Notes under the pieces: model-generated
Database searches by the model: none
What the model was told of the DNA's origin: nothing
Seen by the model: the letters and a program-made list of their open reading frames with translations, nothing else
IMG/VR virus record: IMGVR_UViG_3300044998_000560
Location: 1 to 59,154 of that record
DNA: 59,154 nt
From: a virus
Reading direction: 5' to 3' (one strand)
Translations under genes and position numbers: made by a program
Shown here: positions 19,489 to 28,604 of the stretch, one piece after another
How the letters are laid out: every line of letters begins with the position of its first letter
Position numbering within the stretch: the stretch's first letter is position 1

Positions 19489-20130
19489 ATGCCAAAAGCA
19501 TTTAAGCAATATATCCAAGAAGCAATCGGAAACAAATATGTCAACCACCAACTTCTTTCAAAAAAAGGATATGAATTAATGGGAACGGATCAATATTATA
19601 AAAAAGGTGCTCCTGGAATTAAATTAAAGAAAGGTGCTGAATGGGTTTCACTGAAAGATCCTAAATTAAAAGGAAAATCTACAACAGATTTGGCAAGATA
19701 TTTGCGTTCAACGGGTGGTTTCCAAATTGATGAAGATGTTATAAAAAGTGAGGCGCATGCAAAGAAGCTTTATAAAAAATATAAGAAAGAATTAGAAAAA
19801 TATGATGATATGGAAAAACGTAAAATTCGTATGCTCCCGGGTGAACAGATCCGTTCTAGAGAATTGCGTTTTAAGATGAAAAAGTTAAAGAAAATGATTG
19901 GTCCTGATTATCCTATGGAAGAAGTAAATGATTTGGAAGAAAAATGTCACGGTAAGGTAGATAATTTATCGTCTGATAAAAATCCTAATGTAAAAGAGGG
20001 TATGAATTGGAAACCATATACTTTTAGACGAAAGCGCGAAAAAGAGATGAATGTAAATAGAGAAAAAGAAAGGATGACCGGAATGAAAAAGATTCCGATT
20101 GATATGAAATTTAAGCAAAAGAATAGTTAA
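19489..20130 (+). CDS. lysine-rich head-internal protein with capsid-targeting propeptide
   Basis: A 213-residue strongly basic protein. The N-terminus MPKAFKQYIQEA lines up with the T4 internal-protein capsid targeting sequence MKTYQEFIAEA and ends in I-Q-E|A, which fits the T4 prohead protease rule [IL]-x-E|[AGS]. Cleavage after E11 is predicted. The rest is Lys/Glu-rich helix (HAKKLYKKYKKELEKYDDMEKRK) and a basic tail. It contains SLKDPK...TTDLARYL, which faintly resembles the EDFSLKPK...DLAKR motif of the cluster at 35852-38323. By analogy with T4 internal proteins it would be packed in the head, trimmed, and injected with the DNA. What it does in the host cannot be told. Confidence 0.65.
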   Translation: MPKAFKQYIQEAIGNKYVNHQLLSKKGYELMGTDQYYKKGAPGIKLKKGAEWVSLKDPKLKGKSTTDLARYLRSTGGFQIDEDVIKSEAHAKKLYKKYKKELEKYDDMEKRKIRMLPGEQIRSRELRFKMKKLKKMIGPDYPMEEVNDLEEKCHGKVDNLSSDKNPNVKEGMNWKPYTFRRKREKEMNVNREKERMTGMKKIPIDMKFKQKNS

Positions 20131-20132
20131 CT

Positions 20133-21032
20133 ATGCCAACAAATCCATACTTAAATCATTTAGGATTTACAAATATGAATGAACAGCTTTTGTATAACAA
20201 TCTTATACAAGAAGCGATTCGTAATTATGGTATGGATGTTATCTATATTCCGAAAACAATTTCTAAATTGGATTTACTATTCGGAGAAGATGTATTAAAG
20301 AAATTTGAAAAATATTATCCAATTGAAATGTATTTTGAATCTGTTGATGGATTTTCTGATGACAGAAATTTTCTTTCCAAATTTGGTTTAGAAATACGAA
20401 AACAAGCAAATTTTGTTGTTTCTGTGGATCGCTTTTCGCAAGAAGTACAAGATGATCCGAGTGTGGCTGTTCGCCCAAATGAAGGTGATTTGATTTACAT
20501 GCCATTAACTCGTGATTTGTTCGAAATTGTATTTGTCGATCATGAAGCAATTTTCTGGCAACTAGGAAAAGTTTTTGTTTGGCGTATACTTGTAGAAAAA
20601 TTTGCTTATTCTTCAGAAGAAATTAATACAGGAATCCCGGATATTGACACAATAGAAACGAATAATACAATGGTACAAGGTCCTATTTTTACAATACAAT
20701 TAGAATCTGGTGGTTGGGGATATACTACTGCTCCAACAGTTGTTATTACTGGCGGCGGAGGCTCCGGTGCTTCTGCTATCGCTACAATCAATACAAACGG
20801 AAATGTTATTTCTGTATCCGTTTCTTTTAATCCATTAACATTTGTTCCGTATACGAGTCCACCAACAATTACATTTACTGGTGGAAATGGGTATGGGGCA
20901 AGAGCGAGAGCAATTCTTGTTGATAATAATTATGGTTCAAAACCTGGATCAAATAATACTTTAATACAAAATGATGCTGATGAAATTCTCGATTTCTTGG
21001 AAAGAGATCCATTCAGTGGAGGCAATTATTAA
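20133..21032 (+). CDS. 14: gp14-like neck protein
   Basis: A 299-residue relative of T4 gp14 (256 residues). Typical features are the opening NPYLNHLGFTNMNEQLLYNNLIQEAIRNYGMDVIYIPKT, seen here in two adjoining pieces, and FGLEIRKQANFVVSVDRF near residue 90. It forms the neck with gp13 and joins the completed tail to the head. The extra length comes from two GSGYT-type beta modules at about residues 190-270 (GGWGYTTAPTVVITGGGGSG, then YTSPPTITFTGGNGYG) placed before the conserved C-terminal FLERDPFSGG. It overlaps gp15 by one base (TAATG). Confidence 0.9.
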   Translation: MPTNPYLNHLGFTNMNEQLLYNNLIQEAIRNYGMDVIYIPKTISKLDLLFGEDVLKKFEKYYPIEMYFESVDGFSDDRNFLSKFGLEIRKQANFVVSVDRFSQEVQDDPSVAVRPNEGDLIYMPLTRDLFEIVFVDHEAIFWQLGKVFVWRILVEKFAYSSEEINTGIPDIDTIETNNTMVQGPIFTIQLESGGWGYTTAPTVVITGGGGSGASAIATINTNGNVISVSVSFNPLTFVPYTSPPTITFTGGNGYGARARAILVDNNYGSKPGSNNTLIQNDADEILDFLERDPFSGGNY

Positions 21033-21808
21033 TGCTTTCACATTCCCCTTTTTATCATAGTCATTTAAGAAAATTGATTACATCATTCGGAACAATTTTC
21101 AATGATATATCTATTCAAAGAAAAGATAATACGGATAATGTAATAAAAACTATTTCTGTTCCTATTTCTTATGCTCCGAAAGAATTTTGGGTGGCAAGAT
21201 TACAACAAGACCCGAATCCAAATATTCCAGGACAAGCTACACCTATAAAGATGATTGTTCCGAGAATGGGTTTCGAAATGATAAATATGACATATGACCA
21301 TACGAGAAAATTAATTTCTACGGGTCAAAATGTCGCAATTAATACTGAAGAAGGTGATACGATTCTTTCTCAATTTCAGCCTGTTCCTTGGAATATTGAT
21401 TTTGGATTATATATTATGACAAGAAATATTGATGATTCATTACAAATTATCGAACAAATATTGCCATTTTTTACTCCCGATTTTATGATAACGATAAAAG
21501 AAATGCCGGGAATGAATTTAATTCGTGATATTCCTATTGTATATGGTGGTATTTCTTCTGAAATTATTTTTGATGGAACACCCGATAAAGTAAGAACAAT
21601 AATGTGGAATCTTTCTTTCACGATGAAAGGATATCTATATCAACCTATAAGAAAAGTGAAAATAATTAAAGATTCTACTGTTAATTTAATCGCCGAATCT
21701 ACGAAAGGTAATTCGGGAACATCAATCCGTGCTGTAGTTGACCCCATTGATGCTAAATTTGATGATACTTGGCAAATACAAACAGAGATTAGAGATTTTT
21801 CAGAATAA
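21032..21808 (+). CDS. 15: gp15-like tail sheath terminator/stabiliser
   Basis: A 258-residue protein (T4 gp15 is 272). The opening FYHSHLRKLITSFGTIFNDI is the family signature, followed by PRMGFEMINMTYDHTRKL in the middle and VPWNIDFGLYIMTRNIDDSL written here as the conserved core. Gp15 forms a hexamer on the last sheath ring and provides the surface that docks to the neck. Coupled to gp14 by a one-base overlap. After its stop comes a late-type element and the fibre island. Confidence 0.92.
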   Translation: MLSHSPFYHSHLRKLITSFGTIFNDISIQRKDNTDNVIKTISVPISYAPKEFWVARLQQDPNPNIPGQATPIKMIVPRMGFEMINMTYDHTRKLISTGQNVAINTEEGDTILSQFQPVPWNIDFGLYIMTRNIDDSLQIIEQILPFFTPDFMITIKEMPGMNLIRDIPIVYGGISSEIIFDGTPDKVRTIMWNLSFTMKGYLYQPIRKVKIIKDSTVNLIAESTKGNSGTSIRAVVDPIDAKFDDTWQIQTEIRDFSE

Positions 21809-21811
21809 ATA
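21804..21811 (+). promoter_or_regulatory. late-promoter-like element AATAAATA before the fibre island
   Basis: AATAAATA matches the late element except for the first base and overlaps the gp15 stop codon. The fibre gene ATG is at 21828, giving a predicted leader of about 11 bases containing AGAGA. Confidence 0.4.
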
Positions 21812-21827
21812 AAAAAGAGAACAAATT

Positions 21828-23405
21828 ATGAACAATAAGGCTTTAAGAGAACGCAAAAAATTATCTTCTGATAATAATACATTTACCGGGAAACCAGGTG
21901 AAATTGTAATCGTTACGGATGAAAAAACGCTCGCCATTCATGATGGAGTAACCGCTGGTGGTGTGAAATTATCGAAAGAAGATGCTAATTCTACATCTAT
22001 ACATCAACACGCAACGGCAACGCAATCGACACCAGGATTTTTAAGTGCTGCGGATAAAACAAAATTGGATAATCTTTCGCAACAAGCACTACCACCAGCT
22101 TCTTCTCAAAATAATCCAGATACTCTCGTTAGGAGAGACACAAACGGTGATTTTGCAGCTAGAAATATAACAGCAACACAATTTATCGGTGCTTTAAGTG
22201 GATTGGCAACAGGAATTTCTGGTAATTTATCGGGTGATGTTACTAGCATAGGAATGGTTACAACTCTACAATCGGTTACTACTCCAGGTAATTATGGTTC
22301 TTCAACAGAAGTTCCGAGAATTACTGTTGATGCAAAAGGAAGAATTACTGCTGTTCAATTACAACCAATTTCCGCTACTGCCAGCGGCGCCGCCGGTGGA
22401 GACCTGGGTGGTAATTATCCAAATCCAACAGTAGAGACGGTTGGAACAAGAACCAAAGCACAAATTTCTCAGAGTGTTTTGGATACTATTAATGCTACAA
22501 ATTCACCAACAGCAAATACAATAGTGAAACGGGACAGTAGTTCTAAGTTTAGATCCGGATTAACTTCTATATCAGATTCTTCTGATACAGTAGTATCGAA
22601 ATCATATGTTGATGCTTTGGGTGGTTCCGGAGGTTATTCTAATTTTGCTGTCTACAGAAGAAATCCGTCTTCCGGAACACAAGAAATTTCTGTGAATGGT
22701 GCAAGTTTTACTAACACAAATGCGGGAACATTTTCTGTACCTTCAAATGTTAGAGTTGTTGGTATGATTTTAGTTTCTGGTGGACAAGGTGGATTTTATA
22801 TCATTAGAGGAACGGGGTCGTTTTTAGTTGGAGACCCTGGTGGAACATCAGGGGCAGTCTTTTATGCTTCTATGGTTCCTGTTGTTCCTGGATCGAATTT
22901 ATCCATTACTATAGGTAGTGGTGGTAACGGTGGATATTGGGATAATATAAGTTCGATGATAATGAATCCTGCCGATGGTGGATCAACAATAGTATCTGGA
23001 TTACTTTCATTTTTAACAGGATCCGCTTCAAAAACGATAACCATTCCTGGTGGTACTTCAAGCAATATGAACCAATTTACTAGTGGATCTTCTCCTATCT
23101 ATTTTTTCATTCCTACTTTAGGTGGTGATTATGCTTATTTACCGAACATTAGAAAAACCGCTAATATTTTTGGTGTAGGTGGTGCAGTTGCAGGAACACC
23201 AACACCGGAATCTACTGTAGCGTTTGGTAGTTTTTCTCCTATAGGAACAATTTTAGAATTAGGAAATCCAAGCACGCCTGGGATTCAAACAACACCTACT
23301 AGGTCTGGAATAGGATCAGGTGGCTCAAGTACTGTCGTTTTGTCAGGAAATTCTTCTATTTCTGCTGGAGCAGGTGGACATGGATATGCAATTATTTTCT
23401 ATTAG
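21828..23405 (+). CDS. tail fibre/adhesin with glycine-rich C-terminus
   Basis: A 525-residue modular fibre protein. The N-terminus (RERKKLSSDNNTFTGKPGEIVIVTDEKTLAIHDG, read in two parts) is a common phage fibre start domain that describes a flat attachment segment. Residues about 90-270 contain the widely shared fibre repeats ([20 protein letters not shown], then GDVTSIGMVTTLQS and GGDLGGNYPNPTVETVG). The last ~240 residues are Gly/Ser-rich (IGSGGNGGYWD, GAGGHGYAIIFY), like glycine-rich host-range adhesins of T4-like phages. The role is host recognition. Similar repeat units occur in the fibre at 24600, so segments may exchange by recombination. The gene end overlaps the S26-protease gene by 26 bases. 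Confidence 0.75.
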   Translation: MNNKALRERKKLSSDNNTFTGKPGEIVIVTDEKTLAIHDGVTAGGVKLSKEDANSTSIHQHATATQSTPGFLSAADKTKLDNLSQQALPPASSQNNPDTLVRRDTNGDFAARNITATQFIGALSGLATGISGNLSGDVTSIGMVTTLQSVTTPGNYGSSTEVPRITVDAKGRITAVQLQPISATASGAAGGDLGGNYPNPTVETVGTRTKAQISQSVLDTINATNSPTANTIVKRDSSSKFRSGLTSISDSSDTVVSKSYVDALGGSGGYSNFAVYRRNPSSGTQEISVNGASFTNTNAGTFSVPSNVRVVGMILVSGGQGGFYIIRGTGSFLVGDPGGTSGAVFYASMVPVVPGSNLSITIGSGGNGGYWDNISSMIMNPADGGSTIVSGLLSFLTGSASKTITIPGGTSSNMNQFTSGSSPIYFFIPTLGGDYAYLPNIRKTANIFGVGGAVAGTPTPESTVAFGSFSPIGTILELGNPSTPGIQTTPTRSGIGSGGSSTVVLSGNSSISAGAGGHGYAIIFY

Positions 23406-23718
23406 AGGTTATAGTTTAGAACCGGATTTAAAAGATAAAGATGTAATTACTATAGAAAAGAAAAATAATTATGAAAAAGGTGATATTGTTGTTTTAGATT
23501 TACCAAAATATGGACGAATAATAAAAAAAATTACACATGTTGCCGGAGAAGAGTTTCCAGAAGATGGTTGTTTAAAAGAATGGAAAAAGTTTTATAATAT
23601 TATTCCAAAAGGATATGCTATCGTTATGGGTAATGCTATAAATAGTATAGATAGTAGAAAATTTGGTCCAATAAATATAAGTTCAATAATGGGAGTAGCA
23701 AAAAAAGTAAATGCCTAA
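23380..23718 (+). CDS. signal-peptidase-like (S26/S24) serine protease
   Basis: A 112-residue soluble protein with every conserved box of type I signal peptidases. It has Ser12 in GYSLEP (family SMEP), a basic pair at residues 49-50 in GRIIKKITHVAGE (family KR.xGLPGE, catalytic Lys), and GYAIVMGNAINSIDSRKFGP near the end (family GDN..SxDSRxxGP). There is no membrane anchor when it starts at 23380, which has GGAG nine bases upstream; a GTG at 23320 would add a weakly hydrophobic stretch. Placed between fibre genes, it may process a fibre or another virion protein. That is inference; an alternative is a captured host-like protease acting on a host target. It overlaps neighbours at both ends. 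Confidence 0.75.
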   Translation: MDMQLFSIRGYSLEPDLKDKDVITIEKKNNYEKGDIVVLDLPKYGRIIKKITHVAGEEFPEDGCLKEWKKFYNIIPKGYAIVMGNAINSIDSRKFGPINISSIMGVAKKVNA

Positions 23719-24607
23719 TCCAAACACTGCTGTTTTTCCTTCTGCGATTGCTACAGATTCTACTTTTCCTGTTGCTACTGGTTCATTCCAAACTATTTTA
23801 ACATCCGCCATTAATAATTCCACAACAACTATTCCAGTCGGATCAACAAATTCTGAGGTTCCTATTATATTGAGAATTAATAATGAATTAATTTTGGCTA
23901 TAAACAAATCAGGAAATAATTTTATAAATTGTGTTCGTGGTTTTTATGGTACTACGGCGATTTCTCATTCCTCCGGTGCAAATGTTTTTTGTTATATTAC
24001 AGCATATCATTTTAACCAATTGGCAAAAGAATTGATTGCTGTTCAAACTGCATTAGGCGTAAATCTAGAAAATATTACACCATTAATAGCACCACAATAT
24101 ATATATTATAGGGTTGGTATTGTTCAGGATGATAATCCAACTCTAGCGTTTTCTGTAAAAACAGCAACAAAGCCAACTGTTGTAAAAATAGAATATAATA
24201 GAGTTTTGACAGCCGCCGCACAATATGGAGCAGGATCTTCTCAAGAAATGTATGAAAACCTTTTTGTTCCGGAAGATTTTTTAGAAGAAAGTAATATCGA
24301 ATTAATAATGACTTGGAATACTCCTGAAACAATAGGAAATGTGAGATGGGAATTATATGCATCTGAAGTTGAATCTGGTGATAGTTTAGATATACCATCA
24401 TGGACAATAAGTTCTTTTGTTCAAGATACTGTTCCTGGTATAACAGAAAGATTGGTTAAGTCAACAATTGTAGCATCTACTATAGGATTAACATTGTCAG
24501 GTAAACATCTTTTCTTTAAAATTATGAGAGGAACTGATACTGCTGCTGGTCCAGCAAATTTAATTTCAGCAAAATTTAAGTTAATGAGAGCGATGTCAAA
24601 TGCCTAA
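23711..24607 (+). CDS. fibre/adhesin-like protein, paralogous N-terminus A
   Basis: A 298-residue protein. The first ~120 residues ([17 protein letters not shown]..., [20 protein letters not shown]) are clearly paralogous to the start of the next gene and probably form the domain that docks to a shared tail site. The remainder (about 130-298) is a different beta-rich domain ([35 protein letters not shown]) similar to small phage surface sandwiches. It overlaps the protease gene by eight bases: the first codons ATG CCT AA also encode the last residues Asn-Ala and the stop of the upstream gene in another frame. Likely a receptor-interacting protein, by position. Confidence 0.65.
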   Translation: MPNPNTAVFPSAIATDSTFPVATGSFQTILTSAINNSTTTIPVGSTNSEVPIILRINNELILAINKSGNNFINCVRGFYGTTAISHSSGANVFCYITAYHFNQLAKELIAVQTALGVNLENITPLIAPQYIYYRVGIVQDDNPTLAFSVKTATKPTVVKIEYNRVLTAAAQYGAGSSQEMYENLFVPEDFLEESNIELIMTWNTPETIGNVRWELYASEVESGDSLDIPSWTISSFVQDTVPGITERLVKSTIVASTIGLTLSGKHLFFKIMRGTDTAAGPANLISAKFKLMRAMSNA

Positions 24608-26186
24608 TCCAAATACTGCTGTTTTTCCTGCTTCTATTCCAACAGATGTCTCGTTAGCTGGTGTTGCTACTGACAATCTTTATACCACTTTATCGGCATC
24701 TATCAATAATAGCCAGACAAATAATATTGCCGTAACTTCTAGTTCTTTTGAAGTACCTGCTCTATTGTTGATTGATTCAGAATTGATTCTTGTGGAATCA
24801 AAAGCAGGGAATATTTTAAATGATGTAACTCGTGGATTTGCAGGAACGACCGCTGCATCACATCTCGCGGGTGCAAATGTTTATGGGTATATATTTGCCT
24901 TCAAAATGAATCAGATTTCTGCTGAAATAAAAGCCATTTGTAATTCATTAGGGCAAAATCTCTCAAATATACTTTATTCAGGACGTTCTGCTGGAGGTGA
25001 TTTAGCAGGGACATATCCTAATCCAACATTAGCAAATATTGTTGGATTGACACCAGGAACATTTGGTGAAGGGGAATATGTTCCAGTAATAACTGTTGAT
25101 CAGAAAGGTAGAATTACAGAAATATCCGAAACACCAATTACTATTACAGGTGGTGGAAACCCAACAGGTCCAGCAAGTGGTGATTTAGGAGGTACATATC
25201 CATCACCAACTGTCGAAACTGTTGGAAGCAAAACAAAAACAGAAATTTCAAATACCGTAAATAAAGTTGCAAATTCTACAAACGCAAATGTTGTTTCTAC
25301 TTTAGTTGAAAGAGATTCGAATGGAGATTTTGCGGCTAGAAATATAACAGCAACACAATTTATTGGTTCTTTAACAGGAAATGTAAATGGTAATGTGACA
25401 GGAAATGTTTCTGGTACTGCTGCTTCTTTTACAGGAAATCTGACAGGTGATGTTACTAGCGTAGGTATGACAACTACGCTTTCTAACACTCCTGTTACTC
25501 CTGCCGAATATGGATCTTCAACACAAGTTGCTAAAATCACCATTGATTCAAAAGGGAGAATTACTGCTGCTGTTAATGAAACAATTTCCGGTGTTATACC
25601 AGGTGGAGCGGCTGGTGGAGATTTAGCAGGTACATACCCAAATCCAACAGTTTCTAAATCTTCATTTACATCATTTTCAATTAATGATGTCCGTATAAAA
25701 GATAATTCGGGAAATATTCAATTTAGAAATTTTAATGATGATGCATTTATTGATATTGAAGCGAAGAGGATTTTTCAAAAAGAATTTTCTAACGTACCAG
25801 CAACACTAAAATATAGTATTCCTTATACAGATTTAGTGGATGCTGATGTAACACAGGAAATTATTTTTGCTTCATTGCCCGCGAAAGCAAAAGTGTTAGC
25901 AATAACATTAAAAACAGAAACAGAATTTTCTGGTTCTGGATTTACATCCGTGAATGTAGAAATTGGTGATGGAAATATAGATGATTATTATGTAACCGTA
26001 TATGATTGTGATGCTACTGTTTCCAATACAAATTATAGTGATACTCAAATGTACAAATCGCCCACATTTAGTCCTAGTAATTTGGTTGCTAAATTTACAG
26101 CAAATCAAAATTTTGGAAACGGAACAACAACAAATTTAAGTTCCGGTAACCTAGATATATGGGTTACTGTTGTTGTTCTTCTATAG
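24600..26186 (+). CDS. tail fibre protein, paralogous N-terminus B
   Basis: A 528-residue modular fibre. The first ~120 residues match the start of the upstream gene ([17 protein letters not shown]..., [20 protein letters not shown]). Then come repeated fibre units ([12 protein letters not shown] three times; [20 protein letters not shown]; a [13 protein letters not shown] stretch) and a distinct C-terminal ~140 residues ([20 protein letters not shown]) that may be the tip. Several units match the fibre at 21828 in protein and closely in DNA. The overlap with its upstream neighbour repeats the ATGCCTAA arrangement. The role is host binding, inferred from family. Confidence 0.72.
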   Translation: MPNPNTAVFPASIPTDVSLAGVATDNLYTTLSASINNSQTNNIAVTSSSFEVPALLLIDSELILVESKAGNILNDVTRGFAGTTAASHLAGANVYGYIFAFKMNQISAEIKAICNSLGQNLSNILYSGRSAGGDLAGTYPNPTLANIVGLTPGTFGEGEYVPVITVDQKGRITEISETPITITGGGNPTGPASGDLGGTYPSPTVETVGSKTKTEISNTVNKVANSTNANVVSTLVERDSNGDFAARNITATQFIGSLTGNVNGNVTGNVSGTAASFTGNLTGDVTSVGMTTTLSNTPVTPAEYGSSTQVAKITIDSKGRITAAVNETISGVIPGGAAGGDLAGTYPNPTVSKSSFTSFSINDVRIKDNSGNIQFRNFNDDAFIDIEAKRIFQKEFSNVPATLKYSIPYTDLVDADVTQEIIFASLPAKAKVLAITLKTETEFSGSGFTSVNVEIGDGNIDDYYVTVYDCDATVSNTNYSDTQMYKSPTFSPSNLVAKFTANQNFGNGTTTNLSSGNLDIWVTVVVLL

Positions 26187-26198
26187 GAGGTCAAACTG

Positions 26199-27227
26199 AT
26201 GGCTTTTGTAGATTGTGAAGGATTCGAATCTCTTTATTCGAATGCACCTTCATTAAAAGAAGAATTTATATCAATAGCCGCCGTAACTAGTAGTACAGAT
26301 CCACAAATAACTGCATTTGGTTTTGGGAAATGTTTCGGAACAGGTATAGGTACATTTGATCAATTGTTTGTTTCCAAATTTCCAGGTTTAGTAAACAAAA
26401 AAACAATTTTCTTCAATTGGCATTTTAAAAATGTAATTAATAATACTATTACTTTTAATTTACTAACACTACAAGATGAAAGTATAACACAGGTTGCTTT
26501 AAGAAGAAATGGAGATGGTTCATTTTCCGCTCTTAGAGGCTCTACGGTTTTAGCAACATCACCTATAATTACAACTAATAATCAATATTATTTCCTTCAA
26601 TTAAAAGTTGTAATTGATTCTACGAATGGTGAATTTATATTTAAAGTGGACAATTCGACAGTTTTTAATTTAACCGGAATTAATACACAAAATACTGCAA
26701 ACGATTATGTAAATAGATATACATTTAATGCACAATCTAATACAATTTATATTGATAATGTTGTTATTTATGATGATAGTGGGTCTGTAATGAATGATTT
26801 TACAGAAGAAACGAGAGTAATAGGTCAATATCCTACAGGAAATGGTGACACGATTGAATGGACTCCCAATACTTCAACCAATTTTTCTAGAGTAAATCAG
26901 AATTATGATGGGGATACAACATATAATTTTACCGATACGGTAGGACACACTGATTTATTTACATATGCTTCTCTTGTTACATCAGGAGCAAATGTATATG
27001 CTATAAAAGTGGGATCCACATTTAGAAAAGATGATGCTAATACAAACGCGGTCGTAAATGTGGTAAAAAGTGGTGGTACGATTTATGAAGATCCTGCTGG
27101 TCCGTATGAATCTTCTCCTTCTTACATAATCAAAGAATGGATTATGATAAATGATCCAAATACATCTTCACCATGGACTGTTTCTGCGGCAAATGCTATT
27201 CAATCAGGAATAAGAAGAAAATTATAA
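26199..27227 (+). CDS. duplicated lectin-like surface protein, copy 1
   Basis: A 342-residue protein opening MAFVDCEGFESLYSN. It has a sandwich-like middle (YYFLQLKVVIDSTNGEFIFK, then VDNSTVFNLTG) of the kind seen in LamG/concanavalin domains and a conserved C-terminal third (NTSTNFSRVNQNYDGDTTY, YESSPSYIIKEWIM). It is a paralogue of the next gene: long blocks are identical in DNA while the first ~60 and scattered segments differ. A strong ribosome site (AGGAGG) precedes the ATG. The likely role is a fibre-associated surface binder. No catalytic motif is seen. Confidence 0.65.
   Translation: MAFVDCEGFESLYSNAPSLKEEFISIAAVTSSTDPQITAFGFGKCFGTGIGTFDQLFVSKFPGLVNKKTIFFNWHFKNVINNTITFNLLTLQDESITQVALRRNGDGSFSALRGSTVLATSPIITTNNQYYFLQLKVVIDSTNGEFIFKVDNSTVFNLTGINTQNTANDYVNRYTFNAQSNTIYIDNVVIYDDSGSVMNDFTEETRVIGQYPTGNGDTIEWTPNTSTNFSRVNQNYDGDTTYNFTDTVGHTDLFTYASLVTSGANVYAIKVGSTFRKDDANTNAVVNVVKSGGTIYEDPAGPYESSPSYIIKEWIMINDPNTSSPWTVSAANAIQSGIRRKL
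26584..26726 (+). repeat. 143-bp block identical to 27624-27766
   Basis: Bases 26584-26726 and 27624-27766 are identical by direct reading, at an offset of 1040. Further near-identical blocks with the same offset lie at 26862-26957/27902-27997 (with a two-base difference) and 27051-27146/28091-28186. They belong to the two paralogous lectin-like genes. Confidence 0.9.
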
Positions 27228-27241
27228 TAGGAGTTAATGGA

Positions 27242-28267
27242 ATGTCTTTTGTAGATTGTGAAGGATTCGAAACTATCAATAACAATGATGTAAAAGAAAC
27301 ACTCATAGGAGTTTCTAATAATTATATCACGAGTAGTGATCCACAAATTACTGCTTTTGGATATGGTACAGCTTATGGAAAAAATGTCGGTGGTGCTGAA
27401 GATACCTTTTCTTGTTATTTTCCAGGTTTAGTAAACAAAAAAACAATTTTCTTCAATTGGCACCTGAAAGGTAATTCTACCACTGCTTCAACCAATATGC
27501 ATTTGACGCTGTTAGATGGTGCATCAACACAGGTCGTTTTAAGAAGAAATGGAGACAATTCATTTTCCGCTCTTAGAGGCTCTACGGTTTTAGCAACATC
27601 TTCTCCAATAATTACAGTAACAAAATATTATTTCCTTCAATTAAAAGTTGTAATTGATTCTACGAATGGTGAATTTATATTTAAAGTGGACAATTCGACA
27701 GTTTTTAATTTAACCGGAATTAATACACAAAATACTGCAAACGATTATGTAAATAGATATACATTTTTAGTATTATCAAATTTTAATTTCATTGATAATG
27801 TTGTTGTTTATGATGATGCAGGAACACAAATGAATGATTTTACACCAGAAACTAGGGTTTTTGGTCAATTCCCTACTGCTAATGGTGATATAAATGAATT
27901 TACTCCCAATACTTCAACCAATTTTTCTAGAGTAAATCAGAGATATGATGGGGATACAACATATAATTTTACCGATACGGTAGGACACACTGATTTATAT
28001 GCATATAATGCTTTAGTACCTTCTGGATCTGCTGTATATGGAGTAAAGACAAGCATTTTCTTTAGGAAATCGGATTTAGGAGATAATGAGGTCGTAAATG
28101 TGGTAAAAAGTGGTGGTACGATTTATGAAGATCCTGCTGGTCCGTATGAATCTTCTCCTTCTTACATAATCAAAGAATGGATTATGGAAAAAAATCCAAA
28201 TACAAATGATTTTTGGACCGTTTCTGGAGCAAACTCATTACAAACAGGAATTAGAAGGAAATTATAG
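27242..28267 (+). CDS. duplicated lectin-like surface protein, copy 2
   Basis: A 341-residue paralogue of the upstream gene, opening MSFVDCEGFETINNN. The start at 27242 is preferred over an earlier in-frame codon because AGGAG lies eight bases before it and because it aligns with the start of copy 1. It keeps the middle sandwich and the C-terminal region of copy 1. Differences cluster at the N-terminal variable region, around residues 175-215 and around 255-285, as expected if surface loops diversify while the scaffold is conserved or homogenised. Function as for copy 1. Confidence 0.65.
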   Translation: MSFVDCEGFETINNNDVKETLIGVSNNYITSSDPQITAFGYGTAYGKNVGGAEDTFSCYFPGLVNKKTIFFNWHLKGNSTTASTNMHLTLLDGASTQVVLRRNGDNSFSALRGSTVLATSSPIITVTKYYFLQLKVVIDSTNGEFIFKVDNSTVFNLTGINTQNTANDYVNRYTFLVLSNFNFIDNVVVYDDAGTQMNDFTPETRVFGQFPTANGDINEFTPNTSTNFSRVNQRYDGDTTYNFTDTVGHTDLYAYNALVPSGSAVYGVKTSIFFRKSDLGDNEVVNVVKSGGTIYEDPAGPYESSPSYIIKEWIMEKNPNTNDFWTVSGANSLQTGIRRKL

Positions 28268-28276
28268 GAATACATA

Positions 28277-28600
28277 ATGCCATCAAGAACAACTCAAATA
28301 ACATTACAAATTCCAATAAAACCAACACAATCAGCTTCCCGCGTTACAAATATTACATCACAAATCACTGAAGGTACGGGAACATCATCAAATTTTTCGT
28401 TTTTAACAAAAGCGACACGGGATATTGTAAATACATTTAATACAAATCTATCACATATAACAAAAGCAACACGAGATGTTGTGTGTTCTGTGTATCCAGT
28501 TCCGAATGATACAAGAATAACACAAGCAACAAGGCAAATCGTTTGTGAGGTAAAAAGAGAACCAGTATTTGGACATATAAATATTCCTATAGGATATTAA
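28277..28600 (+). CDS. short repeat protein with ATR motifs
   Basis: A 107-residue protein with three spaced copies of [TI]-[KQ]-A-T-R-[DQ]-[IV]-V (TKATRDIV, TKATRDVV, TQATRQIV) at 18-20 residue spacing and weaker related segments before them (SRTTQITLQI, SRVTNITSQI). Similar R.T..I...I series occur in the C-terminal parts of phage structural proteins and may form a solenoid or trimeric bundle. It follows the lectin-like pair and precedes the terminase. It is unassigned; a small fibre or decoration component is the best guess. Confidence 0.5.
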   Translation: MPSRTTQITLQIPIKPTQSASRVTNITSQITEGTGTSSNFSFLTKATRDIVNTFNTNLSHITKATRDVVCSVYPVPNDTRITQATRQIVCEVKREPVFGHINIPIGY

Positions 28601-28604
28601 ATGA

